A stretch of DNA of 41,996 nt from CAZNER01 sp964572065. GTDB taxonomy: Bacteria; Patescibacteriota; Dojkabacteria; JAHIVN01. This document shows, in pieces, positions 34,148 through 41,993 of this stretch. Numbering within the stretch: the first letter of the stretch is position 1; the number at the start of each line of letters is the position of its first letter. The notes below the pieces were generated by a model. That model saw only the letters and a program-made list of their open reading frames with translations, had not been told where the DNA came from and did no database searches. Made by a program: the position numbers and the translations under genes. The stretch lies in assembly GCA_964572065.1 (NCBI GenBank), contig CAZNER010000007.1, forward strand, positions 1 to 41,996, written 5' to 3'.

Positions 34148-34170
34148 GTAGAAATATATTATATTTCTAC
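34148..34170. repeat. Perfect 23-base palindrome near the truncated trmD copy
   Basis: GTAGAAATATA, one T, TATATTTCTAC. It begins 12 bases left of copy 2 of the direct repeat and overlaps the end of the truncated trmD frame. It could be a terminator without a T-run, an operator or a recombination site. Confidence 0.6.
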
Positions 34171-34485
34171 ATTAATGTTTGATGATAATTTCCGCACTTT
34201 TTCCTGCATAATTCTTTCACCTTTTGCGGTAAATAATATCCTCCATGCTTTATGGCTTTCATCTAATTCTAGTAAAGCTCTATAAATTGGCTCAATTTTC
34301 ATAACCATCCCAGCACCCCCGCCAAAAGGCTTATCATCTACTGTCTTATGCTTATCATCTGTCCACTTACGAAGATCATGAATATTTATTTTAACCTTTC
34401 TCGAATCTCTTGCCCTTTTAACAATAGACTCCTGGAAAGGAGATTCAAACATTTTTGGAAAGATAGTAAGAATATCAATAATCAC
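34159..34485 (-). pseudogene. trmD: Truncated trmD copy (first 101 codons)
   Basis: 108-codon frame whose first 101 residues equal TrmD residues 1-101, followed by seven unrelated residues and a stop. It lacks the SAM-binding knot and the C-terminal domain, so it cannot be an active methyltransferase. The GTG start and the upstream -10 box are preserved, so a short peptide might still be made. The lack of any difference from the intact gene points to a very recent event or an assembly artefact. Confidence 0.9.
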
Positions 34486-34534
34486 AATATTTAATATTAA
34501 TTTAAAATGACTATCTTATTATAACTTAAAATGG
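34183..34534. repeat. 352-bp direct repeat, copy 2
   Basis: Identical to 32247-32598. Outside the repeat, sequence similarity drops at once on the left and becomes weak (about 12 of 16 A/T-rich bases) on the right. Confidence 0.95.
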
Positions 34535-34574
34535 AAGATATTTTAAAATCTCACTACGAGAAAAATAGTGGTCA

Positions 34575-34608
34575 ATAATTCACGCATATTTACCGAACAA
34601 TAAATGCA
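34575..34608. repeat. Degenerate palindromic element after the second Nudix gene (copy A)
   Basis: The arms ATTTA (34588-34592) and TAAAT (34601-34605) enclose CCGAACAA, with outer GC pairs after a two-base bulge. It is related to the element at 33431-33470 and likewise lies just downstream of a minus-strand gene. Confidence 0.4.
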
Positions 34609-34626
34609 TATAACGCAATAAAAAAA

Positions 34627-35046
34627 TCAATAACTTAGATAAAGTATAACTCTTTGATTTGTTTTTATAATATTTTGAGCTGCTTTTAAATGTAATCCAG
34701 TAGGTGAAAACGCCAGAAACTCTTTTTCATCCACCCATTTAAAACAACTATGTTCAGAACTTAATTCTACTCTATCTCCTACTGATTGAGCTTTTGCAAG
34801 CAACTGTAAGCTGTCATCATCAATGGTATAAGCTCCAATTATTTCAATTTTTTCTATCTCTAAGCCAGCCTCTTCCTTTACCTCACGCTTTATGCCTTTA
34901 GTTAAATCTTCATTTTTATTAATTCCTCCCCCAGGTATATCAAATTTATCCGAATCATTTTTATCATCGGATGATCTTTTAAGGATTAATAAATTCCCTT
35001 TATTATTAATTATAATTGTATGACAGCCTAAAACTTGATTAAGCAT
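34627..35046 (-). CDS. Nudix hydrolase (MutT-like)
   Basis: 139 aa. The Nudix box is fully canonical: GGGINKNEDLTKGIKREVKE followed by EAGL, with all catalytic glutamates. The core beta strand is HTIIINNKGNLLILKRS. Typical members hydrolyse nucleoside diphosphates linked to another moiety, such as oxidised dNTPs, ADP-ribose or nucleotide sugars; the substrate is not predictable. It lies 12 bases downstream of the DUF1963 gene on the same strand and is probably in its operon. The next gene downstream is the truncated trmD. Confidence 0.9.
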   Translation of the reverse strand: MLNQVLGCHTIIINNKGNLLILKRSSDDKNDSDKFDIPGGGINKNEDLTKGIKREVKEEAGLEIEKIEIIGAYTIDDDSLQLLAKAQSVGDRVELSSEHSCFKWVDEKEFLAFSPTGLHLKAAQNIIKTNQRVILYLSY

Positions 35047-35058
35047 AATGCAGGTAAT

Positions 35059-35871
35059 CTAGTAGTGCTCCCAAGTATAAAGAACATTATCAAATTTCAA
35101 ATTCTTAAGATCTTCTGGTTGTATTAAAAAATGAATTGTTCCGCGTCCGGTTTTTCCAATATGAATACTATTCTTATACTCATCTTCTGTTTCATTCGGA
35201 CCCGCATCACTAAGAATCTGCAATAATTGTACTGTATACCTCTGATACTTCTTATCAAACCTCGGATCATCCTGACCAAAGTGTGAATATCCTCCGATTT
35301 TGTGTACTGATGTTAAAGCAACTTTGTTCCAATAAAAATCCCTCATCTCTTTACTAAGTTCATTGTAAAAATAGTCTTGATCAATCATACATCTAAAATC
35401 AGTTAATGTAATAGGAGCTTCTTTTAAATCAAAAAATAGCTCATGCACCTTGTAAACAAAAAAATCAGATGGTACTTCTATCTGAAATTCATCCCTTTTA
35501 ACAGCCTTTTTTTCATCTAATTTTTCCTTTTCAGTATATAAAACTCTAAAATCGGACTGGTCAGCTAAATCTGAAAAGTTCATTCCCCAGTAATCGTTAT
35601 CTGATATAAAAAACTGTAATAGTCCGCTTTTAGGAAAATCCTCTATATTTGGTACTTCATCAAAATTTATCTGCGCAATAGGTATCATTTTTTTCCCATT
35701 CGAATCTTTTGGATAATCTTCAATAGAACTAATATAAGGTCTTCCTCCAAACTTACTTCTTAGAATCCCTATATCTTTTTCAACAGTTTTACTTTTTACT
35801 TCAATGAATGGTTTAATAGTATTATCAAACTGACCTTTTATTTTTTCAAGCTGCTTAGGTAACTTTATCAT
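35059..35871 (-). CDS. YwqG-like DUF1963 protein
   Basis: 270 aa soluble protein. The family pattern is clear: SKFGGRPYISSIEDYPKDSN near the N-terminus, MIPIAQINFDEVPN, SGLLQFFISDNDYWG, the hallmark HKIGGYSHFGQDDPR, then LLQILSD, and finally a fold-closing segment with IHFLIQPEDL. DUF1963/YwqG proteins are widespread single-copy accessory proteins without known activity, often next to unrelated small genes. No signal peptide is present. It is the first gene of a two-gene unit with the canonical Nudix hydrolase. Confidence 0.85.
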   Translation of the reverse strand: MIKLPKQLEKIKGQFDNTIKPFIEVKSKTVEKDIGILRSKFGGRPYISSIEDYPKDSNGKKMIPIAQINFDEVPNIEDFPKSGLLQFFISDNDYWGMNFSDLADQSDFRVLYTEKEKLDEKKAVKRDEFQIEVPSDFFVYKVHELFFDLKEAPITLTDFRCMIDQDYFYNELSKEMRDFYWNKVALTSVHKIGGYSHFGQDDPRFDKKYQRYTVQLLQILSDAGPNETEDEYKNSIHIGKTGRGTIHFLIQPEDLKNLKFDNVLYTWEHY

Positions 35872-35950
35872 AAAATATTAATAAAAATTAAAATATTATT
35901 AGCAGTATTATATCAAATTCTTCAACCTTTCATTTTTATACAACTATATC

Positions 35951-37288
35951 CTAATTATCTTTTAATGATAATCTTTTCCTCTTCCAAAAACTTCCTCTTC
36001 TACATAGTATCTCCTCAGCTTCTGAACTATCCCCCATTAATCCCTCAACTATAATTTCTAAAAATAAAGTATTTTGAGAGCCTTTTACCAAAATAACCTC
36101 GCCACCTTTTAATAAATCATCTTTAATAAAGTCCAAAGCTTTCCATGTATTTAAAAAAGTATACATTTTACTCTTATCAAATCCCTGTTTTAGAGCCTCA
36201 TCATAAAAATACTTTTTCATAGCAGGACCAATAAGTACAAATTCATCAGCGATATTAACTGCTTTTCTTGCCGCCTCTCTATGCTCACTTTCTTCTTCAA
36301 TTCCTAATTCTCTCATATCTCCCAACACAGCAATTCTTTTACTATTTTTAAATAAATTTAAATTCTCTAAAGCTTCAATTAAAGCAGGTTTTGAACTGTT
36401 ATATGAACTATCAATTATTAACGTTTTCTTAATTCCTTCAATCTTTGTCATCCTGCCAGGGGGAAAATCTAAATCTTCTATAGCTTTGATACAATCATCT
36501 AGTTTAATGTCGTTTATCAAACCAACTGTTATTGCTGCTAAGAATGTTTTTAATACATTTCCATTTACCAAATACTTTTTAATATTTAGAACCTTACATT
36601 CACCTTTATAACAAATCTCAGCAGAAAAACATTTACTTGTTACCTTTAAAATCTTACCTTTTACATTTGCTTTATGATTTAAACCAAAAGTGATCTTTCT
36701 TGACTCTACTCCTTTAAATAAACCGTAAATCATTTTATCGTCTTGGTTCAAAACAGACCAGCCTGACTTAGAAATACTTTCAACAAGCTTAGCCTTTTCT
36801 TCAAATATTAAATCAATTATTTCCTTATTTTTGTTAACTTTTAATAATTCCTCGAAATTTTCTCCATGAACCTTTGCCATTGAAAGAAAAACACCAACAT
36901 CAGGCTGCAACATCTTTAATAAATGAATCATATCATCGGGTTTATCAACTCCCATTTCAACTATATACTTTTCGTATTTAAATTTTTTAGTAAAAAAATT
37001 ATAAGTTGCAGAAAATAAATATTTTATCCAATTGAATAAAGAATACCCCTCTATATGAACATCTAATACTGCAAAGGGAATACCTGTTTCACTGTTCAAT
37101 CCATGTTTATCTTTATACGTCATTCCTGTTCTATACTTCTTTGACAGTATTTTATGAATTGCAAGCGTTACTGTTGTTTTACCTACACTACCAGTAACTC
37201 CAATGATGTCAACCTTCCACCTCTTTAAATATAAATGTGTTAGAAAACGCAAATATTCAATAATTGTTTTAGAGAATATTTTTTTCAT
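35951..37288 (-). CDS. MurF-like Mur ligase without N-terminal substrate domain
   Basis: 445 aa. The ATP-binding P-loop GVTGSVGKTTVT starts near residue 35, almost at the N-terminus. The domain that in MurF holds the UDP-MurNAc-tripeptide (about 80-100 residues) is therefore missing and is replaced by a short helix (YLRFLTHLYLKRW). The central domain (YIVEMGVDKPDDMIHLLKM, AKVHGENFEEL) and C-terminal domain (LIIDSSYNSSKPALIEALEN, AVLGDMRELGIEEESEHREA) are complete. Such shortened ligases are known from CPR genomes. It probably adds an amino acid or dipeptide to a wall precursor, but the substrate may differ from that of true MurF. Confidence 0.85.
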   Translation of the reverse strand: MKKIFSKTIIEYLRFLTHLYLKRWKVDIIGVTGSVGKTTVTLAIHKILSKKYRTGMTYKDKHGLNSETGIPFAVLDVHIEGYSLFNWIKYLFSATYNFFTKKFKYEKYIVEMGVDKPDDMIHLLKMLQPDVGVFLSMAKVHGENFEELLKVNKNKEIIDLIFEEKAKLVESISKSGWSVLNQDDKMIYGLFKGVESRKITFGLNHKANVKGKILKVTSKCFSAEICYKGECKVLNIKKYLVNGNVLKTFLAAITVGLINDIKLDDCIKAIEDLDFPPGRMTKIEGIKKTLIIDSSYNSSKPALIEALENLNLFKNSKRIAVLGDMRELGIEEESEHREAARKAVNIADEFVLIGPAMKKYFYDEALKQGFDKSKMYTFLNTWKALDFIKDDLLKGGEVILVKGSQNTLFLEIIVEGLMGDSSEAEEILCRRGSFWKRKRLSLKDN

Positions 37289-37362
37289 GAAATTAAATCC
37301 GTATTAAATAATTAATGCCATTATAACAAATAATAAAAGAGGTTTCTTAATAAAAAAACTTT

Positions 37363-37408
37363 TAGTTCCAAGTTCCCCTCCAATTGCGGACAAGCAAGCT
37401 CGGAACTA
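37363..37408. repeat. Imperfect palindrome in the intergenic region
   Basis: TAGTTCC (37363-37369) and GGAACTA (37402-37408) enclose a GC-richer segment containing CAAGCAAGCTC and TTGCGGAC. The composition differs from the A/T-rich surroundings, as with the element inside trmD. Probably a dispersed palindromic repeat, although I see no second copy here. Confidence 0.4.
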
Positions 37409-37524
37409 TAATGATACTAAGGTAATATAATAAAAGTTACACTATCCTAGTATAACTAACTATAAGGAAAGACTTGTAATAGAGTCAAGATACATTTAAT
37501 CTCTATAAACGCCTTAATATAATA

Positions 37525-38565
37525 TTAATACCTTCTGCTTCTTTTCTCTAGACTCTCAAATAACCTTGTTAAATAATAAATTTTTCTTATTGGAAGATCT
37601 CTTGCATGAATAAACTGTCTAACTTCTCCACCAAATCCCATTTTAAAAAATGTTAGTCCTTCCCAAGGATGCTTCTTTTTCGCCTCTAATTTACCATCTC
37701 TTTTTTCTAAAGGCGAAATTCCCCAAAAGTTATACCATCTTAATCCTCTCTTTTTTGCTTCCTTTATAGCTTCCCATTGAATTAAATAACTAGCAGAAAC
37801 TTTTGAATATTTAGTCAGACTTCCGCTATGATGATATATAGCTTGATTACCATAATACAAAATTAACGATGCTGCAATAAACTTATTCTTGTATTCAGCC
37901 AGATACAGCTCTATCTGTTTATCTTTTTTAAATATTTCAAACTCATTTTTTATATAACCACATGAATAGGCACTCCACTTCTGGCGTTTAACTGTATCTG
38001 AATATATTGTCCAAAAATTCTTTAGATATTTAGAATCTGTTGTTTTTATAATCTTTACGCCATCCCGTTCCGCCCTCTTAATATAATATCTTGTGTTCTT
38101 TCTCATATTTGATAAAATTCTTTGCTCAGTTTGATCAAGATTTAGTACCCAAGTAATTTCTGCATCTACATCGTGCATTGGGCTCTTTTTCAATCTATTA
38201 AAAATTTCTATTTCCTTGAATCTAAAATCTTTAGTAATTAATGGGCTCATCCTTACAAACCAATATCCTTCATTTTTAGCTTTTTTTAAAATAAACTCAT
38301 AAAATTCATTCCAGATATTCTTATCTTTGAAATCAAAAATGGGGCCATGGCGGATATGCAGATACTTTCCTCGTATAGCAGATACATGTTTAATAGGTAT
38401 CAGTCCAATTAATTTTTCCTCATCAAATATCCCAAAGTTCTCGAATTTATTACCCATACTTCTCTCGAATTCACCCCAATTCCAAGATTGAAAAAGTGAC
38501 GTATATTTCTGTTCTTTAACAAAATCTTCCCAAATTGTCTTCTCATTAATTATTTTTATCTCCAT
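37525..38565 (-). CDS. FemAB-type peptidoglycan bridge aminoacyltransferase
   Basis: 346 aa with two GNAT-like lobes, as in FemX/FemA. Recognisable segments are SLFQSWNWGEFERSMG near the N-terminus, RGKYLHIRHGPIFDF, WVLNLDQTEQRILSNMRKNT with TRYYIKRAERDGV, and in the second lobe SLILYYGNQAIYHHSGS and YNFWGISPLEKRDG. The family attaches amino acids from aminoacyl-tRNA to the peptide stem of lipid II. The 3' half ends in a basic stretch (ESLEKRSRRY). The start overlaps the end of the DegT-type gene by 20 bases, so the two are translationally coupled. Confidence 0.88.
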   Translation of the reverse strand: MEIKIINEKTIWEDFVKEQKYTSLFQSWNWGEFERSMGNKFENFGIFDEEKLIGLIPIKHVSAIRGKYLHIRHGPIFDFKDKNIWNEFYEFILKKAKNEGYWFVRMSPLITKDFRFKEIEIFNRLKKSPMHDVDAEITWVLNLDQTEQRILSNMRKNTRYYIKRAERDGVKIIKTTDSKYLKNFWTIYSDTVKRQKWSAYSCGYIKNEFEIFKKDKQIELYLAEYKNKFIAASLILYYGNQAIYHHSGSLTKYSKVSASYLIQWEAIKEAKKRGLRWYNFWGISPLEKRDGKLEAKKKHPWEGLTFFKMGFGGEVRQFIHARDLPIRKIYYLTRLFESLEKRSRRY

Positions 38566-39805
38566 AATAACTTTCTATAACTTCAATAACTTTTAAAGCA
38601 TCTTCTTTTTCCATATTTACATGCATGGGCAGATTTACAATTCTTTTACATATCCTCTCAGCACTTTTACAGCTTCCATCTATGTATCCTGCATTTTTTA
38701 ATGATACCTCTTTAGGTGCTATTGGACTATCATACCAGTTGCCAAGTATAACACCATTCTGAGATGCAAATTCAATTAATTTTTCTCTATCTTCAACCAA
38801 AATAGGAAACCTAATTAAAAATTTGCCTTCATGTAATTTAATATCTGGAACAGTTACCTCTTTTAAATCCATTTCTTTTAAACTTTTTAGATAAATACGT
38901 GTATACTCTTTTCTTTTTGAATTAAAACTGCTCAATTTTTTTAATTGATTTAGAGCAACTTCAGCAAATGCGTTGGGCATTTGGGACATTACATGGTTAG
39001 GTTTACTGCTTTTCTTCTTTTCACCCTTGGTTGTAGCCTTTAATATTATTCCACTTTTGAGTGAAATGAAATGTATTATTCTCCCTATTGACAATAAATC
39101 ATAAAAATTTCTTATAACATAAGAAATAATAGTATAAAAAACCTGTCTGGCAATCCACTTTTTTGAAGGATATTTCAAACCTTTCTCAATTTTACTTAAT
39201 TTTTCTGATAAATCATTCCTATTCGCAATCAAAACCCCGCCAAAACTTCCTGATATTGCTTTATCTCTTCCTAAACTAAATATAGCTGCATCACCGAATT
39301 TACCTAGCTTCACCCCTTTATATTCAGTGCCAATAGTATGAGCACAATCTTCTATTACTTTAATATTTTTCGTTTTAGCTAATTTTATTATTTTATCAAT
39401 CTTTGCAGGATACCCAAATGTATGCTGAACAATTATCACTTTAGTATTTTTATTAATCTTTTCAGCAAGATCATCCAAATCCAGACTCAAACTGTCTTTA
39501 TCTATATCAACATAAACAGGCTTTGCTTTAAGCCACTTAATTGGATTAACAGCTGCTATACATGTAAATGCTTGTATGACAACTTCATCACCGGAACCTA
39601 CTCCCATTTCCTTTAAACAATAATACAAAGCAGTTCTCGCACTATCATATAATGTAATATTTTCTACCTTAAAAAAATCCCTAAACCATTTCTTTAACTT
39701 AAATGGATAAGAACCTTTTAAATAAGACCTTGGTTTTAAAAGAATTCTCAAAGCTAATCTAAAATCATCTTTTTGTGTATTTGGGCTTTGTGCTGTAAAT
39801 ATCAT
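38546..39805 (-). CDS. DegT/DnrJ/EryC1/StrS family PLP-dependent aminotransferase
   Basis: 419 aa. The fold-type I PLP site is seen as EDCAHTIGTEYKG (D153 contacting the cofactor) and the lysine K182 in FSLGRDKAISGSFGG. The N-terminal region has the substrate loop (LYDSARTALYYCLKEMGVGS, then QAFTCIAAVNPI). The family mostly transfers amino groups to nucleotide-linked keto sugars for surface glycans. A segment of about 60 residues (residues 215-275, with several aromatic and basic residues) could be membrane-proximal. It overlaps the FemAB-type gene, linking it to wall assembly rather than to a sugar operon; no sugar dehydratase is nearby. Confidence 0.85.
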   Translation of the reverse strand: MIFTAQSPNTQKDDFRLALRILLKPRSYLKGSYPFKLKKWFRDFFKVENITLYDSARTALYYCLKEMGVGSGDEVVIQAFTCIAAVNPIKWLKAKPVYVDIDKDSLSLDLDDLAEKINKNTKVIIVQHTFGYPAKIDKIIKLAKTKNIKVIEDCAHTIGTEYKGVKLGKFGDAAIFSLGRDKAISGSFGGVLIANRNDLSEKLSKIEKGLKYPSKKWIARQVFYTIISYVIRNFYDLLSIGRIIHFISLKSGIILKATTKGEKKKSSKPNHVMSQMPNAFAEVALNQLKKLSSFNSKRKEYTRIYLKSLKEMDLKEVTVPDIKLHEGKFLIRFPILVEDREKLIEFASQNGVILGNWYDSPIAPKEVSLKNAGYIDGSCKSAERICKRIVNLPMHVNMEKEDALKVIEVIESYYGDKNN

Positions 39806-39826
39806 AACAAAGCAATTAAATTATTT

Positions 39827-40867
39827 TTAAACAATTTCTTGAATAAGCCTTAAATTTGGTCCCTCAAATAATACCACATCATTCTTCTTTATATCATTTC
39901 TTAAAAAATTCAACTGCTTTTGTATCCCTTTATCATAAATAATATTAAACTTGCTATTATACTTCTTTACAAATTCAACTAATTTTTGGTCGGAAGTAAT
40001 CAATCCATCACATACTTTTATTATTTCTTCACCTAATTTATTATAAATTCTTTGCCTACTATCACCTAGTTCAATAATACCAATAGTTACAAGATATTTT
40101 TTATCTGCTTCAAAATTATTTAAATAATCTAAAGCGGCAGAAAAACCATCAGCATTTGAATTATAACTATCATCAATTACTTTATAACCAAATTTGCTCT
40201 TCTTTACTGTAATGCGGCCTATATGTTTTGTTTTTGAGCCTTTTTTTAACGCTTCAGCTATCTCATCCAAACTCATCCCTAGATTCAATGCTGCTAAAGT
40301 AGCAGCTAATATATTGGAAATATTATGCTCACCTAATATTCTTACTTCAAAACGTTTAACCTGATCTTTATAATGTACATTAAAAACAAGATTATCATTT
40401 TTCGATTTAATGTCACTTACCCATAAATCAACTTCTTTCCTTGTTGAATATAAAAATTCTTTCTTATCCGATTTACCGGCTATTCTTAAAACTAAATCAT
40501 CATCACCGTTTAATATAACAATAGCTTCAGGTTTAGAGTTCTCAATAATTTCATACTTTGCTTTTAATGTACTCTCTATATTCCCGAATAAAGCTAAGTG
40601 CTGTTCTGATATTGAGGTTAGTATAGAAATATCAGGTTTAACTATATCACAGATAGCTTCTATCTCGCCTCTTTTATAAGCTCCCATTTCAACTATAAAT
40701 ACATCAGTTAAAGCACCTAAATGTTCATTAATAGTATTCGCAACTCCAATGTCGGAATTATAATTTTTCTGAGTAGCAATTGTTTTAAATTTATTGCTTA
40801 AGACTAGATGAAGAATCTCCTTAGTAGTGGTTTTGCCGTAACTGCCAGTTATCCCAACTACTTTCAA
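39827..40867 (-). CDS. MurF-like ligase domains, frameshifted from the upstream membrane part
   Basis: About 346 codons, from a TTG that is unlikely to be a real start. The P-loop is GITGSYGKTTTKEIL; the middle domain has TDVFIVEMGAYKRGEIEAIC and SISEQHLALFG, and the C-terminal domain VIDDSYNSNADGFSAALD and VTIGIIELGDSRQRIYN. There is no N-terminal substrate domain. In the same frame the sequence is open upstream through KISSIEKLK to the nine-A run at 40906-40914. One extra base there would join it to the membrane protein 40888-41544 as one protein of about 570 aa. Such fusions of a membrane N-terminus with MurF domains are known to me from CPR-type genomes. Confidence 0.85.
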   Translation of the reverse strand: MKVVGITGSYGKTTTKEILHLVLSNKFKTIATQKNYNSDIGVANTINEHLGALTDVFIVEMGAYKRGEIEAICDIVKPDISILTSISEQHLALFGNIESTLKAKYEIIENSKPEAIVILNGDDDLVLRIAGKSDKKEFLYSTRKEVDLWVSDIKSKNDNLVFNVHYKDQVKRFEVRILGEHNISNILAATLAALNLGMSLDEIAEALKKGSKTKHIGRITVKKSKFGYKVIDDSYNSNADGFSAALDYLNNFEADKKYLVTIGIIELGDSRQRIYNKLGEEIIKVCDGLITSDQKLVEFVKKYNSKFNIIYDKGIQKQLNFLRNDIKKNDVVLFEGPNLRLIQEIV

Positions 40868-40887
40868 TTTCTCAATGCTAGATATTT

Positions 40888-41544
40888 TTACTTTTGCGTT
40901 TTGGATTTTTTTTTACGCAGTTGTGAGGAAAATATAGAGGTAATAAATACAGAAAAAGCTAATAAAGCCGGAAGTAAAATATCAAATACAAAAAGATATC
41001 TAAACAATATAATTATAGATGCTGTCTCAAGAGGAATTGTATAAACTCCACTTTCAATTTCTTCAGGAAAAACATTATATAATTGTGTAGACTCAATTGC
41101 TTCAGTTGGTTGAACGGATTCCTCATAAATCGATATAAAAAACAAATATGATAATAAAATCGGCAATAATGATAGAAGTACACAACTTGAAACAATAAGC
41201 AAATTTCTAACACTCTTTTTAGGTAAATGAATTTTCTTATTTAATAACTTCGTAAAAGTATTAAGTGCTAAATATACATAATAGCTAAAACCAACAACTA
41301 ATATTAGATAAAGCCATTTAATATAGATAAACTTTGATAATATTAATATAAATACAAACAAAACAGATGAAATAAGTGTTTTGTAAATAATAGATATAAT
41401 ATTTGAATCTTTCAAAAAAACTTTAATTCTATCCCACCTATATTCCTTCACCTGCCATATATATGTACTTTGTAATATACGACCTAGTATGTAAATAAAC
41501 CAAAAAATAAATACGAAAATTATTAACAAAAGAAACTTATGCAT
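40888..41544 (-). CDS. Membrane protein, probable N-terminal half of the split MurF-like ligase
   Basis: 218 aa. Three or four transmembrane helices are evident (LLLIIFVFIFWFIYILG, TLISSVLFVFILILSKFIYI, IIILFRYLFVFDILLPALL). A conserved-looking cytoplasmic segment after the first helix reads YIWQVKEYRWDRIKVFLKD. The frame ends in a poly-lysine tail (SSQLRKKKSKTQK) that arises just after a run of nine As. Reading one base back there continues as KIQNAKVKISSIEKLKVVGI into the MurF-like domains. The gene therefore looks like the front half of a membrane-anchored Mur ligase, broken or expressed by slippage. Confidence 0.75.
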   Translation of the reverse strand: MHKFLLLIIFVFIFWFIYILGRILQSTYIWQVKEYRWDRIKVFLKDSNIISIIYKTLISSVLFVFILILSKFIYIKWLYLILVVGFSYYVYLALNTFTKLLNKKIHLPKKSVRNLLIVSSCVLLSLLPILLSYLFFISIYEESVQPTEAIESTQLYNVFPEEIESGVYTIPLETASIIILFRYLFVFDILLPALLAFSVFITSIFSSQLRKKKSKTQK

Positions 41545-41589
41545 AATAAAATCTCCAAAATGTTATTATTAATAATAACAAAATATAAT

Positions 41590-41925
41590 TTATCTGTCAT
41601 TTATAAATTTATCGATCTCATTTCCAACTATCTTAGGTTTTCTTAATGGTAAATCATGCCCAGCTCCCCTTATTACTTTTAATTGAGAACTTTTAATATT
41701 TCTATCCATAATATCTGCATACTCAATAGGAGTATGTTTATCATTTTCTCCCCATAATAATAAAACAGGAATTTTAATTCTTTCTAAATAAGGTGTTAAA
41801 TCTTCCTTAACAACTTTTTTGAAAGTACCTGCAATCTCCTGATGATTTATATAATCCCTTTCTCTTAAAATGTAATAATAGAAAACGAACTGAACGAACT
41901 GAAAATTATGATAGTTATAATAACA
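41590..41925 (-). pseudogene. C-terminal part of an alpha/beta hydrolase, disrupted
   Basis: 112 codons open between a TAG at 41926-41928 and the stop at 41590. The C-terminal half of an alpha/beta hydrolase is clear: ERDYINHQEIAGTFKKVVKE, then IKIPVLLLWGENDKHTPIEY carrying the acidic residue, and GAGHDLPLRKP with the catalytic histidine. The nucleophile region should lie upstream but is absent: the sequence becomes a simple tandem repeat. No good start codon exists in this piece. Either the gene is a remnant, or the repeat region is wrongly assembled at the end of the sequence. Confidence 0.6.
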
Positions 41926-41948
41926 CTACTGATATTTGTAGTAATTAT

Positions 41949-41993
41949 ACTGAGAATACTGAGAATACTGAGAATACTGAGAACACTGAGAAT
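41949..41993. repeat. 9-bp tandem repeat
   Basis: Five units of ACTGAGAAT (the fourth ends AAC). A degenerate related stretch (GAACTGAACGAACTGAAAAT split around 41887-41906) precedes it. Being a multiple of three, the repeat keeps frame and would encode Ile-Leu-Ser on the minus strand, unlike a hydrolase. Confidence 0.85.

Noticed and set aside
33431..34608. True integron attC sites
   Set aside because: The conserved GTTRRRY/RYYYAAC core pair is not present and no integrase gene is in the window; kept only as a cassette-like observation.
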